From NCBI GenBank assembly GCA_013204025.1, contig JABMOW010000112.1, positions 1-46,492 of the forward strand: a DNA stretch of 46,492 bases, given 5' to 3'. The stretch comes from Fidelibacterota bacterium (lineage in GTDB: Bacteria; Fidelibacterota; Marinisomatia; SCGC-AAA003-L08; JACNLC01). Each line of letters opens with the position of its first letter. Within the stretch, counting starts at the first letter, position 1. The notes beneath the pieces were generated by a model, which saw only the letters and a program-made list of their open reading frames with translations, did no database searches and was not told the origin of the DNA. Both the position numbers and the translations under genes were made by a program. Shown in pieces: positions 1-8,503 of this stretch.

Positions 1-81
1 AATTAATATGGCGAAAATGAAAATAGGTTTTATATTTGTACCCCGTTTAGCAAACAGATATGTTTGTTGAATATGTGGAAT

Positions 82-155
82 GTACCCGTGGCTCAATTGG
101 ATAGAGCACTTGACTACGGATCAGGAGGTTACAGGTTCGAACCCTGTCGGGTGTA
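82..155 (+). tRNA. tRNA-Arg (anticodon ACG)
   Basis: The sequence folds as a complete cloverleaf of 74 nt. The acceptor stem is GTACCCG/CGGGTGT with two G-U pairs, the D stem is GCTC/GAGC, the anticodon stem is CTTGA/TCAGG with loop CTACGGA, and the T stem is ACAGG/CCTGT with loop TTCGAAC. The discriminator base is A and no CCA is encoded, so it must be added after transcription. Anticodon ACG is the usual substrate of the A34-to-inosine deaminase TadA, whose gene lies about 0.9 kb downstream. Confidence 0.96.
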
Positions 156-416
156 CATTCATTATCACTTGAAAATGATGATAAATTCCATTTACTTCAA
201 GCAAAAAATAGTTCTCTACTATAATAATATTTGCAACCAAATAATTATGACCAATACACGTATTTTCTGACTAGAAAAATTCACAAGCCCCACCCTCTTA
301 ACAAGAATTATAGTTAATCATATCTTATTATATTTTAAGGCTAATAAATATTCATCTAATATTTGAATTAACGTATTCCTTTTTTATTATAAGCAATTCT
401 GTTTATATTTGCCATT

Positions 417-713
417 ATGGCAAAAGAACTAAAAATGGATAAAATCACGTCGGCGGCGAAAACGCTTAGGGTGCTGGGTCATCCGGTACGAATTAAAATC
501 ATTGAATTTCTTAGTGATTCTGAGAAGAACGTAGGCTCTATTCAGAAACATATCAAATTCCCACAGGCTGTAACCAGCCAACATTTGAAGCTGTTACTTG
601 TTAATGGTCTTGTTAATAAACGTCGAGAGAAAAATTTCATTTACTATCGGCAGAACGACACAATGCTATCAGGTATCACTAAACTAATTCAGGATACAAA
701 ACCAGGTAGTTAA
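417..713 (+). CDS. Small ArsR/winged-helix transcriptional regulator
   Basis: This 98-residue protein is of typical length for a minimal ArsR-family winged-helix repressor. The N-terminal part (residues 12-30) has the conserved 'LRVLGHPVRIKIIEFL' type helix. A helix-turn-helix with 'QAVTSQHLKLLLVNGLV' sits around residues 50-66, followed by the wing 'KRREKNFIYYR'. I see no CxC metal-binding motif in the recognition helix, so metal sensing is not supported. The gene stands alone, with AT-rich DNA upstream and two hairpins downstream, so the target is unknown. The start is the only in-frame ATG before the domain and has no strong ribosome-binding site. Confidence 0.85.
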   Translation: MAKELKMDKITSAAKTLRVLGHPVRIKIIEFLSDSEKNVGSIQKHIKFPQAVTSQHLKLLLVNGLVNKRREKNFIYYRQNDTMLSGITKLIQDTKPGS

Positions 714-789
714 TAGTTATTTTCTGTCGGTATAATTGACTGACGGATAGACAATCATCCCTAATAAATTAGGGATAAAGTATAAAAAT

Positions 790-816
790 CGTGGGTTGGA
801 TAAAATCCAACCCACG
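790..816 (+). terminator. Strong hairpin after the ArsR gene (possible terminator)
   Basis: A perfect 11-bp stem, CGTGGGTTGGA / TCCAACCCACG, encloses the loop TAAAA. A second hairpin, ATCCCTAA-TAAA-TTAGGGAT, lies just upstream at 757-776. No T-run follows directly on the + strand, while the reverse strand reads ATTTTTATA after the stem. It may therefore terminate from either side or be a paired structural element. The rest of the 714-1047 gap holds nothing else I recognise. Confidence 0.45.
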
Positions 817-1047
817 AAAACAGAGAATATTTTATTATAAATGATACCGGGTTCGGATTATTGCTTATTGTGATAATCCAATATTACTTATAAATCATAG
901 CATTTCATGTGACAATACAAATCACTTTTACCTGAATGAACATTTATCCACAAACATACTCCAAGCCAACACAACCACTCTATAACACTTGTGATCGCGA
1001 GTAAATAAAACAGTGATCTTACTTATTATTATTAGCAGTTCTATCTA

Positions 1048-1515
1048 GTGCTAACAGATTTTGATTTATCTCGGTTCATGAGAATGGCAATTGCAGAAGC
1101 AACGCATGCACTCAGCGAAGGTGAAGTACCTATCGGAGCAATAATTGTCAATGAAGGAAGGGTTGTTGGTAAAGGGCATAATCAACGCGAAAAATTAGTT
1201 GATCCCACCGCTCATGCTGAGATAATTGCAATAACAGCCGCAGCTAACTTTTTAAATGACTGGCGTTTAACTGACTGTCATTTATTTGTGACGAAGGAAC
1301 CATGCGTTATGTGTGCAGGTGCTATCGTCAATGCAAGAATTCCTTTTGTGTATTATGGTTTAAGTGATTTTCAGGCAGGATGCTGTGGTTCTTTATATCA
1401 ACTTTGCAGGGAACCCCGTTTTAATCATCAATCTGTAGTCATCGGAGGCATTCTTCAAGATGAATGCCAGAAGTTGTTATCTGATTTTTTTAAACTAAAA
1501 CGAGAAACTAATTAG
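1048..1515 (+). CDS. tadA: tRNA-specific adenosine deaminase TadA
   Basis: TadA is a zinc-dependent deaminase that converts adenosine 34 of tRNA-Arg(ACG) to inosine. The 155-residue protein shows the catalytic HAE motif ('AHAEIIAI') with the proton-shuttle Glu, and the 'EPCVMCAGA' zinc-binding PCxxC motif. The C-terminal region around 'CCGSLYQL' is as expected for TadA rather than for cytidine deaminases. The start is GTG at 1048. The first residues ('LSRFMRMAIAEA') align with the usual family N-terminus, so the later ATG at 1078 is less likely. The substrate tRNA-Arg(ACG) is encoded at 82-155. SRP RNA, dnaX, ybaB and recR follow, an order shared with Bacillus. Confidence 0.94.
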   Translation: MLTDFDLSRFMRMAIAEATHALSEGEVPIGAIIVNEGRVVGKGHNQREKLVDPTAHAEIIAITAAANFLNDWRLTDCHLFVTKEPCVMCAGAIVNARIPFVYYGLSDFQAGCCGSLYQLCREPRFNHQSVVIGGILQDECQKLLSDFFKLKRETN

Positions 1516-1605
1516 AGTCTCCATCTTGTATCAGTTTAATTATTCATTGGATAGCAGACGTAGAGCCCAATAAATTTGCCCGCTTTTAAAGAGAATAAAA
1601 AATAC

Positions 1606-1692
1606 GGAGAGGTGTCCGAGCGGTTTAAGGTGCACGCCTGGAACGCGTGTATGGGCGAAAGTCCATCGGGGGTTCGAATCCCCCCTTCTCCG
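1606..1692 (+). tRNA. tRNA-Ser (anticodon GGA)
   Basis: An 87-nt class II tRNA. The acceptor is GGAGAGG/CTTCTCC, the anticodon loop is CTGGAAC with anticodon GGA (reads UCC/UCU), there is a long variable arm around 'tatgggcgaaagtccat', and the T arm is GGGGG-TTCGAAT-CCCCC. The discriminator is G, as usual for serine tRNAs. No CCA is encoded. Confidence 0.97.
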
Positions 1693-1837
1693 CATTTGTT
1701 CTTTTATTGTATTGCGAAATTAATATCTTCCAGGAATAACTTGTAGAAACTGATAGGTTATTTCGTAAGTTACTTTCTCAAATATATTTTCCGTTTTACG
1801 AGCAACAACAGTTGATTATACATAAGAAGGAAAGTTC

Positions 1838-2665
1838 ATGAAACAATTTCAAAATACAACTGCTCTTGTAACTGGAGCTTCCAGAGGTCTTGGCGTTAAT
1901 ATTTCATTAACTTTGGCAGAACAGGGATGCAATATTATTGCGGTTTCTAGAAATGAAGAAGGCCTTCAATCCACATGTAAGAAAATTACTTCTAAGGGTG
2001 TTAGTGCAACGTATTATCCTATTGACCTGAGTAATACTGTAAGTGTCCGTGAAGGGATTGAAAAAATTCTTTCCGAAAACCAATCCATTGACTTTTTGAT
2101 AAATAATGCCGGAATTGAAAATTATCAGAAATTTCATCATTATGATCCAAATACGATTGATGCTATTTTAGCAACTAATCTACGTGCTCCAATGGAAATC
2201 GCGCGGTTATTACTTCCAAATATGTTGAATCGTGGAGGTCATATCGTTAACATTGCATCACTTGCCGGGAAGAAGGGGATTTCATACAATTCCATATATT
2301 CAGCAAGTAAAGCCGGATTGATTATGTGGTCCGATGCATTAAGACAGGAATTATCGAATACAAAAGTGGGTGTATCAGTGATTTGTCCTGGTTATATCTC
2401 TGACTCGGGGATGTTCGCAGACGCTGGAATTGATGCTCCAAAACTATTAGGCACATCACCTCCTCAGAAAGTAGCTAATGCGGTTGTGAAATCTATTATA
2501 GGAAACGTGCCTGAAATAATTGTCAATAATGGACCCATCAAACCATTATTAAGTATTGGACAGTTATCACCAAAACTAAGTGACAAGATTGTTAAGTTCT
2601 TTGGTGTCCCTGCACTAAATCTTGCTCGAGTCAAATTAGAAAATACCGACAAACCAGGTCGCTAA
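1838..2665 (+). CDS. Short-chain dehydrogenase/reductase (SDR)
   Basis: A classical SDR of 275 residues. The N-terminal cofactor motif is 'TGASRGLG' (residues 12-19), the 'NNAG' motif lies near residue 90, and the catalytic 'YSASK' (Tyr-xxx-Lys) is near residue 155, with a serine about 14 residues before it ('NIASLAG'). The Arg after the first Gly-rich turn suggests NADP(H) preference, which is an inference. The C-terminal 70 residues ('PKLLGTSPPQKVANAVVKSIIGNVPEIIVN') resemble SDRs of lipid or ketoreductase type, but the substrate cannot be read. AAGAAGGAAAG lies just upstream of the ATG as a ribosome-binding site. Two small genes follow with almost no gap, so they are probably cotranscribed. 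Confidence 0.9.
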   Translation: MKQFQNTTALVTGASRGLGVNISLTLAEQGCNIIAVSRNEEGLQSTCKKITSKGVSATYYPIDLSNTVSVREGIEKILSENQSIDFLINNAGIENYQKFHHYDPNTIDAILATNLRAPMEIARLLLPNMLNRGGHIVNIASLAGKKGISYNSIYSASKAGLIMWSDALRQELSNTKVGVSVICPGYISDSGMFADAGIDAPKLLGTSPPQKVANAVVKSIIGNVPEIIVNNGPIKPLLSIGQLSPKLSDKIVKFFGVPALNLARVKLENTDKPGR

Positions 2666-2666
2666 T

Positions 2667-2858
2667 ATGAAATTCAGTGTATTTTTCTCAATTGCTTTTG
2701 GTGTCGGACTTATTATGTATGCAGTTGGATATGTCGTTGGTTTTTACGTTCATTCCGTGATCGAAACAAAATACTGGGCGTATATTAGCATACCCATCGT
2801 TGGGGCGGGCAGTGCACTTGTGTTCTATGGGACGTTGTTTAGAAGAGACCTTGGATAA
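2667..2858 (+). CDS. Small two-helix membrane protein, unknown function
   Basis: A 63-residue protein that starts one base after the SDR stop, so translation is probably coupled. Two hydrophobic segments are visible (about residues 4-28 and 38-57), with a short polar loop between them and a basic C-terminus ('FRRDLG'). It has no recognisable family motif. The coupling to the SDR and the clean reading frame support a real gene. Confidence 0.6.
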   Translation: MKFSVFFSIAFGVGLIMYAVGYVVGFYVHSVIETKYWAYISIPIVGAGSALVFYGTLFRRDLG

Positions 2859-2862
2859 TAGT

Positions 2863-3162
2863 ATGCTGAAAAAAACAAGTATTGATATACAGAACTGCAA
2901 CAAAAAAATTACGCATCTACTTGATATAATCCATCAATTCAACCAAAAACATCAAAGCGGACATGTTAAACAATTGAGACAGCAGATTATTAATTTGATC
3001 ACTCGTTTTGATCATTCTGCATCTGATATAATTACTGAAAGAATAGATCGAAGACACAAAAAGCAAAATATTGAAAACCCTAGCCAAGCAGATCCCACTA
3101 TAGGCAATGATATCCCCAGATTTATGAGTGAATATTACTCCAAAAAGCAATCTAAATTTTAA
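2863..3162 (+). CDS. Hypothetical helical protein
   Basis: I place the start at the ATG at 2863, four bases after the preceding stop. The longer frame beginning at 2800 would overlap the small membrane gene by some 60 bases. The product is 99 residues, highly polar and rich in Gln, His and Lys. It has long predicted-helical stretches ('KKITHLLDIIHQFNQKHQSG', 'VKQLRQQIINLITRF') that could form a coiled coil. I do not recognise a family. Its position between the SDR pair and the SRP RNA gives no functional hint. Confidence 0.5.
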   Translation: MLKKTSIDIQNCNKKITHLLDIIHQFNQKHQSGHVKQLRQQIINLITRFDHSASDIITERIDRRHKKQNIENPSQADPTIGNDIPRFMSEYYSKKQSKF

Positions 3163-3328
3163 AAATTCCCAAAATTCAATACAATTGTTTATGGCTTAAA
3201 ATTGCATCACCAGATATGTAATCGGTGCTTTTTAATCGCAAAGAATCTTCAATAAATTACTTCGCTTTCATCAGTAGGAATTTGATAATATCTAACAATT
3301 TAGAAGGAATGGAAAATTTCTTTACCTT

Positions 3329-3597
3329 TCTGTGCTAGACGGGGAGCTAGCGGTTTCCTGTAGCCTGAAATCCGCTATACGCAGGGTCGAATTCCGCAGA
3401 GCGGATTCTGCTGAAGAGCATACAAAAGAATAAGTGGTTATGACGCAATCAGCTTTACGCAATGATTCGATTTCGAATCCCGTCAGGTCCGGAAGGAAGC
3501 AGCGGTAGAAATTTTGGTTATGTGCCGTAAATCCCTGATGCTGAGCTGGCTGTTCCGATGTTGTTCTGTCCAGGGATTTCAATCTGCGGTGCACAGA
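3329..3597 (+). ncRNA. ffs: Large-type bacterial SRP RNA (6S-like, with Alu domain)
   Basis: The S-domain hallmark GTCAGGTCCGGAAGGAAGCA (binding site for the Ffh M domain) is at about 3481-3500. The 5' part 'GTGCTAGACGGGGAGCTAGCGG' region (3332-3353) matches the Alu-domain start of Bacillus-type SRP RNA. A closing helix TCTGTGC (3329-3335) / GCACAGA (3591-3597) defines ends for a molecule of about 269 nt, against about 114 nt for the short E. coli form. The RNA works with Ffh in cotranslational membrane targeting. It lies directly upstream of dnaX, as in Bacillus. The ends are inferred from the terminal helix. Confidence 0.92.
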
Positions 3598-3627
3598 TTT
3601 TAATAATATGATAAATTTAATAAACGA

Positions 3628-5262
3628 ATGAGCTACCAAGTCCTTTCCAGAAAATTCAGACCCCAACGATTTGAGGATGTTATTGGACAGATCCACGTTT
3701 CGCGTACACTTAAAAATGCAATTAAGTTGGATCGTGTTGCGCACGGTTATATTTTTTCTGGCCCTAGAGGTGTGGGCAAAACCACAACTGCCAGGATACT
3801 CTCAAAGGCTATTAATTGTAATGAACTTCAGGATTATAACCCATGTGGGGGATGTGCAAGTTGTAAATCTATTACTGAAGGACGAAACATTGATGTGCTC
3901 GAAATTGATGGTGCCTCAAACCGGGGCATAGATGATATTCGTGACTTACGGGAAAATGCTAAATATCCACCGACTTCTGGAAAATACCGTGTCTATATTA
4001 TCGATGAAGTCCATATGCTTACAAAAGAGGCATTCAATGCACTTTTAAAAACCCTTGAAGAACCACCACCGTTTGTCGTTTTTATTCTGGCAACTACTGA
4101 TCCTCATAAAGTACCTCTTACAATTTTATCCAGAACTCAAAAATTTGATTTTAAACGCATTTCAATGGCTGATATTATTGGCCAGTTAGAATTAATTCTG
4201 AAATCTGAAAATTTCGATTATGATGAAGACTGTTTAAAATTAATTGCACTTAAAGCGGATGGTGGGTTGAGAGATGCTTTGAGTATGCTTGACCAAATCA
4301 TCGCTTTTACCGAATCTAGAATAGATATGGAAACGGTTATGTCCGTTTTGGGAATGGTTCAACAATCTATTTTCCTTGAACTATTGGATTATCTTTTTAT
4401 AAACGAAAAAGGTAACGTGCTTCGATTGTTGGAAACAACATTATCTTCAGGAATAGCCATATCTGATTTTATGAATGGATTTAATGAGTTTATCCGTAAC
4501 TGCATGGTGTTCGCAGCAGGTGGTGATAATACAATAAGAATTGATGAATCCACTCAGCATTGGTTGGATGAACGAAATGAACGGATTGGTGTTGTTGATT
4601 TAATGAGAATACTAGACATGTCTCTGAAATTCGAAACCGGTTTGAAATATTTACAGCACCCTCGTATCGGTCTTGAAACTTTACTGTTAAAAATTGCATC
4701 CATGGACCCGTCTGTTGAAATATCCAATTTATTACAACAATTATCTCAATCTTCATTGACGGAATTAAGTCCAGTAAAACCAGTGAAGAAATTCTTGGAA
4801 ACAAAACTCAACGTCGATGTGACTCCTAAAACTGAAACAGTGTCTGAACCTTCCGTATCACTCAAGGAAGTCTCTAATCCAGTCGCAAATACATCAGACC
4901 TTAGTGTTGAAATAATTCAATCAAACTGGAATCAATTCCTTGAACAATTGGAGAGTGTCAGTGTTAAACTTTCTCATTTGCTAGAGGACAGTCAGGTTTT
5001 ATCATTTGAAAAAAATATTGTAAAAATCCAAATTCCAGCAAGGACGAACGGATTTAAAATAAAAAGTCTCGAAAAAGATAGCAGAACAGTTGAGCGTGTG
5101 TTAAAAACACATTTTAAACAAGCAATAAAAGTGAAATATCTAGCAGATGGTTCCGGAGAAAATGGTGGACAATTGGAAAAAAAAACTAAAATTAAAGGCG
5201 TTGAGGAACATCCACTGTCTTTGTATTTAATAGAAAAATTTGAAGGTGAATTAATTAGGTAG
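3628..5262 (+). CDS. dnaX: DNA polymerase III subunit gamma/tau
   Basis: DnaX is the clamp-loader ATPase. Near the N-terminus is Walker A 'GPRGVGKTTT' (about residues 45-54), then a zinc module with C-x8-C-x2-C-x2-C ('CNELQDYNPCGGCASC'). Walker B/sensor 'DEVHMLT' and the SRC-like region ('LSRTQKFDFKRI') follow. The C-terminal third (from about residue 380) is low-similarity linker plus a tau-like domain. The full length is 544 residues. A run of nine A residues near the end (about 5177-5185) could allow slippage to a shorter form. ybaB follows 8 bases after the stop. Confidence 0.95.
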   Translation: MSYQVLSRKFRPQRFEDVIGQIHVSRTLKNAIKLDRVAHGYIFSGPRGVGKTTTARILSKAINCNELQDYNPCGGCASCKSITEGRNIDVLEIDGASNRGIDDIRDLRENAKYPPTSGKYRVYIIDEVHMLTKEAFNALLKTLEEPPPFVVFILATTDPHKVPLTILSRTQKFDFKRISMADIIGQLELILKSENFDYDEDCLKLIALKADGGLRDALSMLDQIIAFTESRIDMETVMSVLGMVQQSIFLELLDYLFINEKGNVLRLLETTLSSGIAISDFMNGFNEFIRNCMVFAAGGDNTIRIDESTQHWLDERNERIGVVDLMRILDMSLKFETGLKYLQHPRIGLETLLLKIASMDPSVEISNLLQQLSQSSLTELSPVKPVKKFLETKLNVDVTPKTETVSEPSVSLKEVSNPVANTSDLSVEIIQSNWNQFLEQLESVSVKLSHLLEDSQVLSFEKNIVKIQIPARTNGFKIKSLEKDSRTVERVLKTHFKQAIKVKYLADGSGENGGQLEKKTKIKGVEEHPLSLYLIEKFEGELIR

Positions 5263-5270
5263 GAGTAAAT

Positions 5271-5597
5271 ATGTTCCCAAAAGGTGGTATGTCTGGGATG
5301 ATGAAGCAAGCCCAGCAAATGCAGGAAAAGATGTTGAAGATTCAGGAAGAATTAGCGGAATTAAAAGTCGAAGGACAAGCAGGCGGTGGATTGGTGACTG
5401 TCGTGGCAAATGGACAGAAGGATATTATTTCCATAAAGATTGAACCAGAATTATTAGAAGATGATAGAGAACTGCTTGAAGATATTCTGGTGGTGGCAGT
5501 AAATCAGGCACTTCAAAATGCGACGAAACTATCAGAGGAAAAAATGAACAGTGTGGCTGGTGGATTATTAGGAAAAATGAAAATCCCGGGAATGTAA
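5271..5597 (+). CDS. ybaB: YbaB/EbfC family nucleoid-associated protein
   Basis: A 108-residue protein of normal family length. It has the amphipathic N-terminal helix 'MMKQAQQMQEKMLKIQEELAELKVEG' region, the 'GGGLVTVVANGQKDIISIKIEPE' beta segment and the C-terminal 'GMKIPGM' ending typical of the family. YbaB binds DNA as a dimer and is usually encoded between dnaX and recR, as here. The start ATG follows GGTAGGAG, a strong ribosome-binding site. The stop TAA shares its last A with the recR start (TAATG), which indicates translational coupling. Confidence 0.95.
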   Translation: MFPKGGMSGMMKQAQQMQEKMLKIQEELAELKVEGQAGGGLVTVVANGQKDIISIKIEPELLEDDRELLEDILVVAVNQALQNATKLSEEKMNSVAGGLLGKMKIPGM

Positions 5598-6196
5598 TGA
5601 CCGGTTTACCCCCAACGATTGAAAGGGTTATAGATTCTTTTTCCAGCTTCCCAGGGATTGGAAAGAAAACTGCACAACGACTGGCATTGCATGTGATGAA
5701 AGCGGATAAGGAAACCATTCTTCAATTTGCTCGATCACTGACGGATGCCAGAGAAAAGATCATTTATTGTCAATTGTGTCATAATTATTCTGAAAACGAT
5801 GTCTGTCACATTTGTTCAGATCCTCTACGTGACGAATCTGTAATTTGTGTGGTGGAAGAACCAGCAGATATTATATTGTTTGAAAAAGCTGGCTATAAAG
5901 GATTCTACCACGTCCTTGGTGGAGCGTTATCTCCTCTAGACGGAATTGGTCCTGAAGATTTGAATGTAGAATCTTTGATTGGCAGATTAGATAGGGTAAA
6001 AGAAATCATTATCGCAACAAACATGAATATTGAAGGGGACACAACTGCTTTATATTTATCCAAAATGTTAGTTGACCGGCATATAAAAATTACTCGTTTA
6101 GCCCGGGGAGTACCTGTAGGTGGCCATCTGGAATTTGTCGACGAGGCAACATTAACCCGTTCATTATCTGAAAGAGTATTGATTCGAGATGAGTAA
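5597..6196 (+). CDS. recR: Recombination mediator protein RecR
   Basis: RecR acts with RecO/RecF to load RecA at gaps. The 199-residue protein has an N-terminal helix-hairpin-helix ('FSSFPGIGKKTAQRLALHVM'), a C4 zinc finger ('CQLCHNYSENDVCHIC', about residues 55-70) and a Toprim domain with 'VVEEPADIILFEKAG' and 'ATNMNIEGDTTALYL'. The length and domain order are standard. It overlaps ybaB by one base and pgsA by eight bases, so this is an operon. Confidence 0.96.
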   Translation: MTGLPPTIERVIDSFSSFPGIGKKTAQRLALHVMKADKETILQFARSLTDAREKIIYCQLCHNYSENDVCHICSDPLRDESVICVVEEPADIILFEKAGYKGFYHVLGGALSPLDGIGPEDLNVESLIGRLDRVKEIIIATNMNIEGDTTALYLSKMLVDRHIKITRLARGVPVGGHLEFVDEATLTRSLSERVLIRDE

Positions 6197-6776
6197 AAAA
6201 TACATTCCAAATATTTTAACTTTCGGTCGGATATTCCTGACACCATTATTTCTGTATTTTCTTTTTGCAAATATTCCTCATGGTAAATTGATTGCATTGG
6301 TGATTTTTATTGGAGCAGCTTTGACCGATTTATTTGATGGAAAATTTGCCCGAAAGCATGGATTGGTTACAAAACTAGGAATATTTATGGATCCGCTTGC
6401 GGATAAATTCTTGGTGCTATCAGCATTCGTTTCCTTTTGGATCACAGGAGAAGTACAGCTTTGGATGTTGGTTCTTACTGCATTTAGAGATGTGCTGGTA
6501 ACCGCTCTAAGAATGTTGATGCAATTTAGAGGGTTTACAATGATCACCAGTAAAGTAGGAAAATGGAAAACTGGTTTTCAAATCACAGTCATCATTATTA
6601 TTATGTTATATTTAATTATTAATAGTTACGATTTGGGGCATTACATATCGTTTATATCAGAATTTAAAATAATTTACTTTCTCATGGTTGTTACTTCATT
6701 AATTACGGCTTATACAGGTGTCCATTATTTTTATTATAACTATCAGACACTGAAATTATTATTCAGCAAAAAATGA
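6189..6776 (+). CDS. pgsA: CDP-diacylglycerol-glycerol-3-phosphate 3-phosphatidyltransferase
   Basis: An integral-membrane CDP-alcohol phosphotransferase of 195 residues. The family signature D-x2-D-G-x2-A-R-x8-G-x3-D-x3-D is intact ('DLFDGKFARKHGLVTKLGIF' then 'MDPLAD'). About five hydrophobic segments are visible. The N-terminal 'IPNILTFGRIFLTPLFLYFL' is typical of PgsA, which makes phosphatidylglycerophosphate. The phosphatase gene pgpA follows with an ATGA overlap, so two consecutive steps of phosphatidylglycerol synthesis are coupled. A cardiolipin synthase of the same fold cannot be wholly excluded, but the context favours PgsA. Confidence 0.92.
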   Translation: MSKKYIPNILTFGRIFLTPLFLYFLFANIPHGKLIALVIFIGAALTDLFDGKFARKHGLVTKLGIFMDPLADKFLVLSAFVSFWITGEVQLWMLVLTAFRDVLVTALRMLMQFRGFTMITSKVGKWKTGFQITVIIIIMLYLIINSYDLGHYISFISEFKIIYFLMVVTSLITAYTGVHYFYYNYQTLKLLFSKK

Positions 6777-7216
6777 ATCTGCTGACCAGAATCACTGCCA
6801 CAGGGTTCTATACAGGATATTTACCTAAAATGCCGGGAACATGGGGAAGCCTTGCCGCAGCATTAATCTGGTGGTTCTTGCCGATTGACATTTATCTTCA
6901 ATTCATTCTGATACTCATTGTTCTCATTATTGGAATTATTGCATCAAACCGGTTTACAGCTGCAACGGGTACAAGTGACCCCTCTGAAATTGTAATTGAT
7001 GAATGGGTTGGGATGTGGATTACATTATTTTTAATTCCCCATAAGATAGGATACTTCATTCTGGGATTTATGCTCTTCCGCATATTTGACATTGCGAAAC
7101 CATTGTTCATCAAGAATGCAGAAAAATTTCCTGACGGATGGGGAATTATGGCTGATGATGTTCTTGCAGGGATATACTCTCGTATTTTGCTTCAGGTTGG
7201 ATTATTACTAATTTGA
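6773..7216 (+). CDS. pgpA: Phosphatidylglycerophosphatase A
   Basis: This 147-residue membrane protein removes the phosphate from phosphatidylglycerophosphate. Motifs seen are 'GTWGSLAAAL' near residue 22 and the acidic 'EIVIDEWVGMW' near residue 70, both characteristic of PgpA, with 'FRIFDIAKP' and 'GIMADDVLAGIYS' following. Four hydrophobic segments are visible. The start ATG overlaps the pgsA stop (ATGA). Its own TGA overlaps the TTG start of cinA. Confidence 0.93.
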   Translation: MNLLTRITATGFYTGYLPKMPGTWGSLAAALIWWFLPIDIYLQFILILIVLIIGIIASNRFTAATGTSDPSEIVIDEWVGMWITLFLIPHKIGYFILGFMLFRIFDIAKPLFIKNAEKFPDGWGIMADDVLAGIYSRILLQVGLLLI

Positions 7217-8454
7217 ACGCATGTATTATTACTATCGGAGATGAGCTACTTCAGGGATTTACCCGGGATACCAATTCTGAGTGGATTTCTAAACATTTGC
7301 TGGACTATGATGTTCATACGGAGTATAAAGTTACAATTCCGGATGATCGACCCAAGATCATTCAGACATTAAAACGAGCGATTTCCGATCAATATGACTT
7401 TATATTTATCACTGGTGGACTGGGACCAACACATGATGATGTCACACGGAACGCATTAAAATTGTTCTTTGAGGTCTCGACTGTTTTTGACCAGGATCAT
7501 CATGAAAAATTGGTTGAATGGTGCCATCAGAGGAACATCATCCCACCCCTGAACCTTGAATCCCAATCGACAATTCTAAGTGGAAGTACTTCCATTCCAA
7601 ACCCTGTTGGTTCTGCATTAGGGATGTCAATCAAATATGATGGCTCACAAATCTTTATTCTACCAGGAGTGCCCGCCGAAATGGTTGGAATGATGCAGGA
7701 AACAATTCTTCCCAAGTTTTTTCTTAAATCGGATTTTTCTCGATTTATCACTTTGAAAACCGTTGGAAAAGGCGAAAGTAAGATTTCCGAAGAAATATCG
7801 GATATCATACACGATTTTGAAACTGACGTTAAGATTGCCTTTTTGCCACAATACACGGGAGTAAATATCCGGATCAAACGTATTTCAAAGAGGGTAGGAA
7901 TTGCCCATACCGTTGCAAACTTGATTCAAAAAAGGTTAAAAGGCCTAATCTACACGAACGAAGATCATGCACTTGAAGAAGTTGTGGGAAAAATGCTTCG
8001 GTTAAATAAATTGACACTTTCTGTCGCTGAATCCTGCACAGGTGGTTGGTTATCTAAACGATTAACAGACGCCCCTGGAAGTTCTGATTACTTTTTAGGG
8101 AGTGTTATTGCTTATCATAATAATATTAAGAAATCGGTTTTGGAAATTCCCGATACAATTCTTGAACAGTATGGTGCAGTCAGCGAACAAACAGCAAAAC
8201 TAATGGCTGAATCCATTTGTAAAATAACTGGTTCATCAATAGGCATCAGCACCACAGGGATATCAGGCCCAACCGGGGGGACATTAAAAAAACCTGTGGG
8301 TTTAGTATTCATCGGGCTCGCTTACGATGGACAGGTTTTTGCCTCAAAATTTAATTTCTTAAAGAACCGGACACTGCACCGAGAAATGTCCTGTACAACA
8401 GCATTAAACATGCTTAGGCTTTTATTATTGGAGAATTTCTCCAATACATTTTAG
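7213..8454 (+). CDS. cinA: CinA family protein (MoCF-like domain plus NMN deamidase domain)
   Basis: The 413-residue protein has both usual domains. The N-terminal MoCF/MoaB-like domain (residues 1-170) has 'ITIGDELLQGFTRDTN' and 'ITGGLGPTHDDVTRNAL'. The C-terminal PncC-type nicotinamide mononucleotide amidohydrolase domain (about 255-410) has 'VAESCTGGWLSKRLTDAPGS' and 'GISGPTGGT'. The start is TTG at 7213, overlapping the pgpA stop. The N-terminus 'NACIITIGDELL' then aligns with the family. In many bacteria cinA sits close to recA, as it does here with thpR between. Confidence 0.94.
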   Translation: MNACIITIGDELLQGFTRDTNSEWISKHLLDYDVHTEYKVTIPDDRPKIIQTLKRAISDQYDFIFITGGLGPTHDDVTRNALKLFFEVSTVFDQDHHEKLVEWCHQRNIIPPLNLESQSTILSGSTSIPNPVGSALGMSIKYDGSQIFILPGVPAEMVGMMQETILPKFFLKSDFSRFITLKTVGKGESKISEEISDIIHDFETDVKIAFLPQYTGVNIRIKRISKRVGIAHTVANLIQKRLKGLIYTNEDHALEEVVGKMLRLNKLTLSVAESCTGGWLSKRLTDAPGSSDYFLGSVIAYHNNIKKSVLEIPDTILEQYGAVSEQTAKLMAESICKITGSSIGISTTGISGPTGGTLKKPVGLVFIGLAYDGQVFASKFNFLKNRTLHREMSCTTALNMLRLLLLENFSNTF

Positions 8455-8503
8455 AATGATACATTGATTTTCCTTTAAATACACACAATTAAGAAAAGTG
8501 ACA

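Noticed and set aside
64-270. A 68-codon frame spanning the first tRNA
   Set aside because: It runs through the complete tRNA-Arg and into AT-rich DNA, has no ribosome-binding site and makes a composition unlike real proteins.
3322-3744. A 140-codon - strand frame over the SRP RNA and the dnaX start
   Set aside because: The conserved SRP RNA structure on the + strand explains the region; the frame is a shadow.
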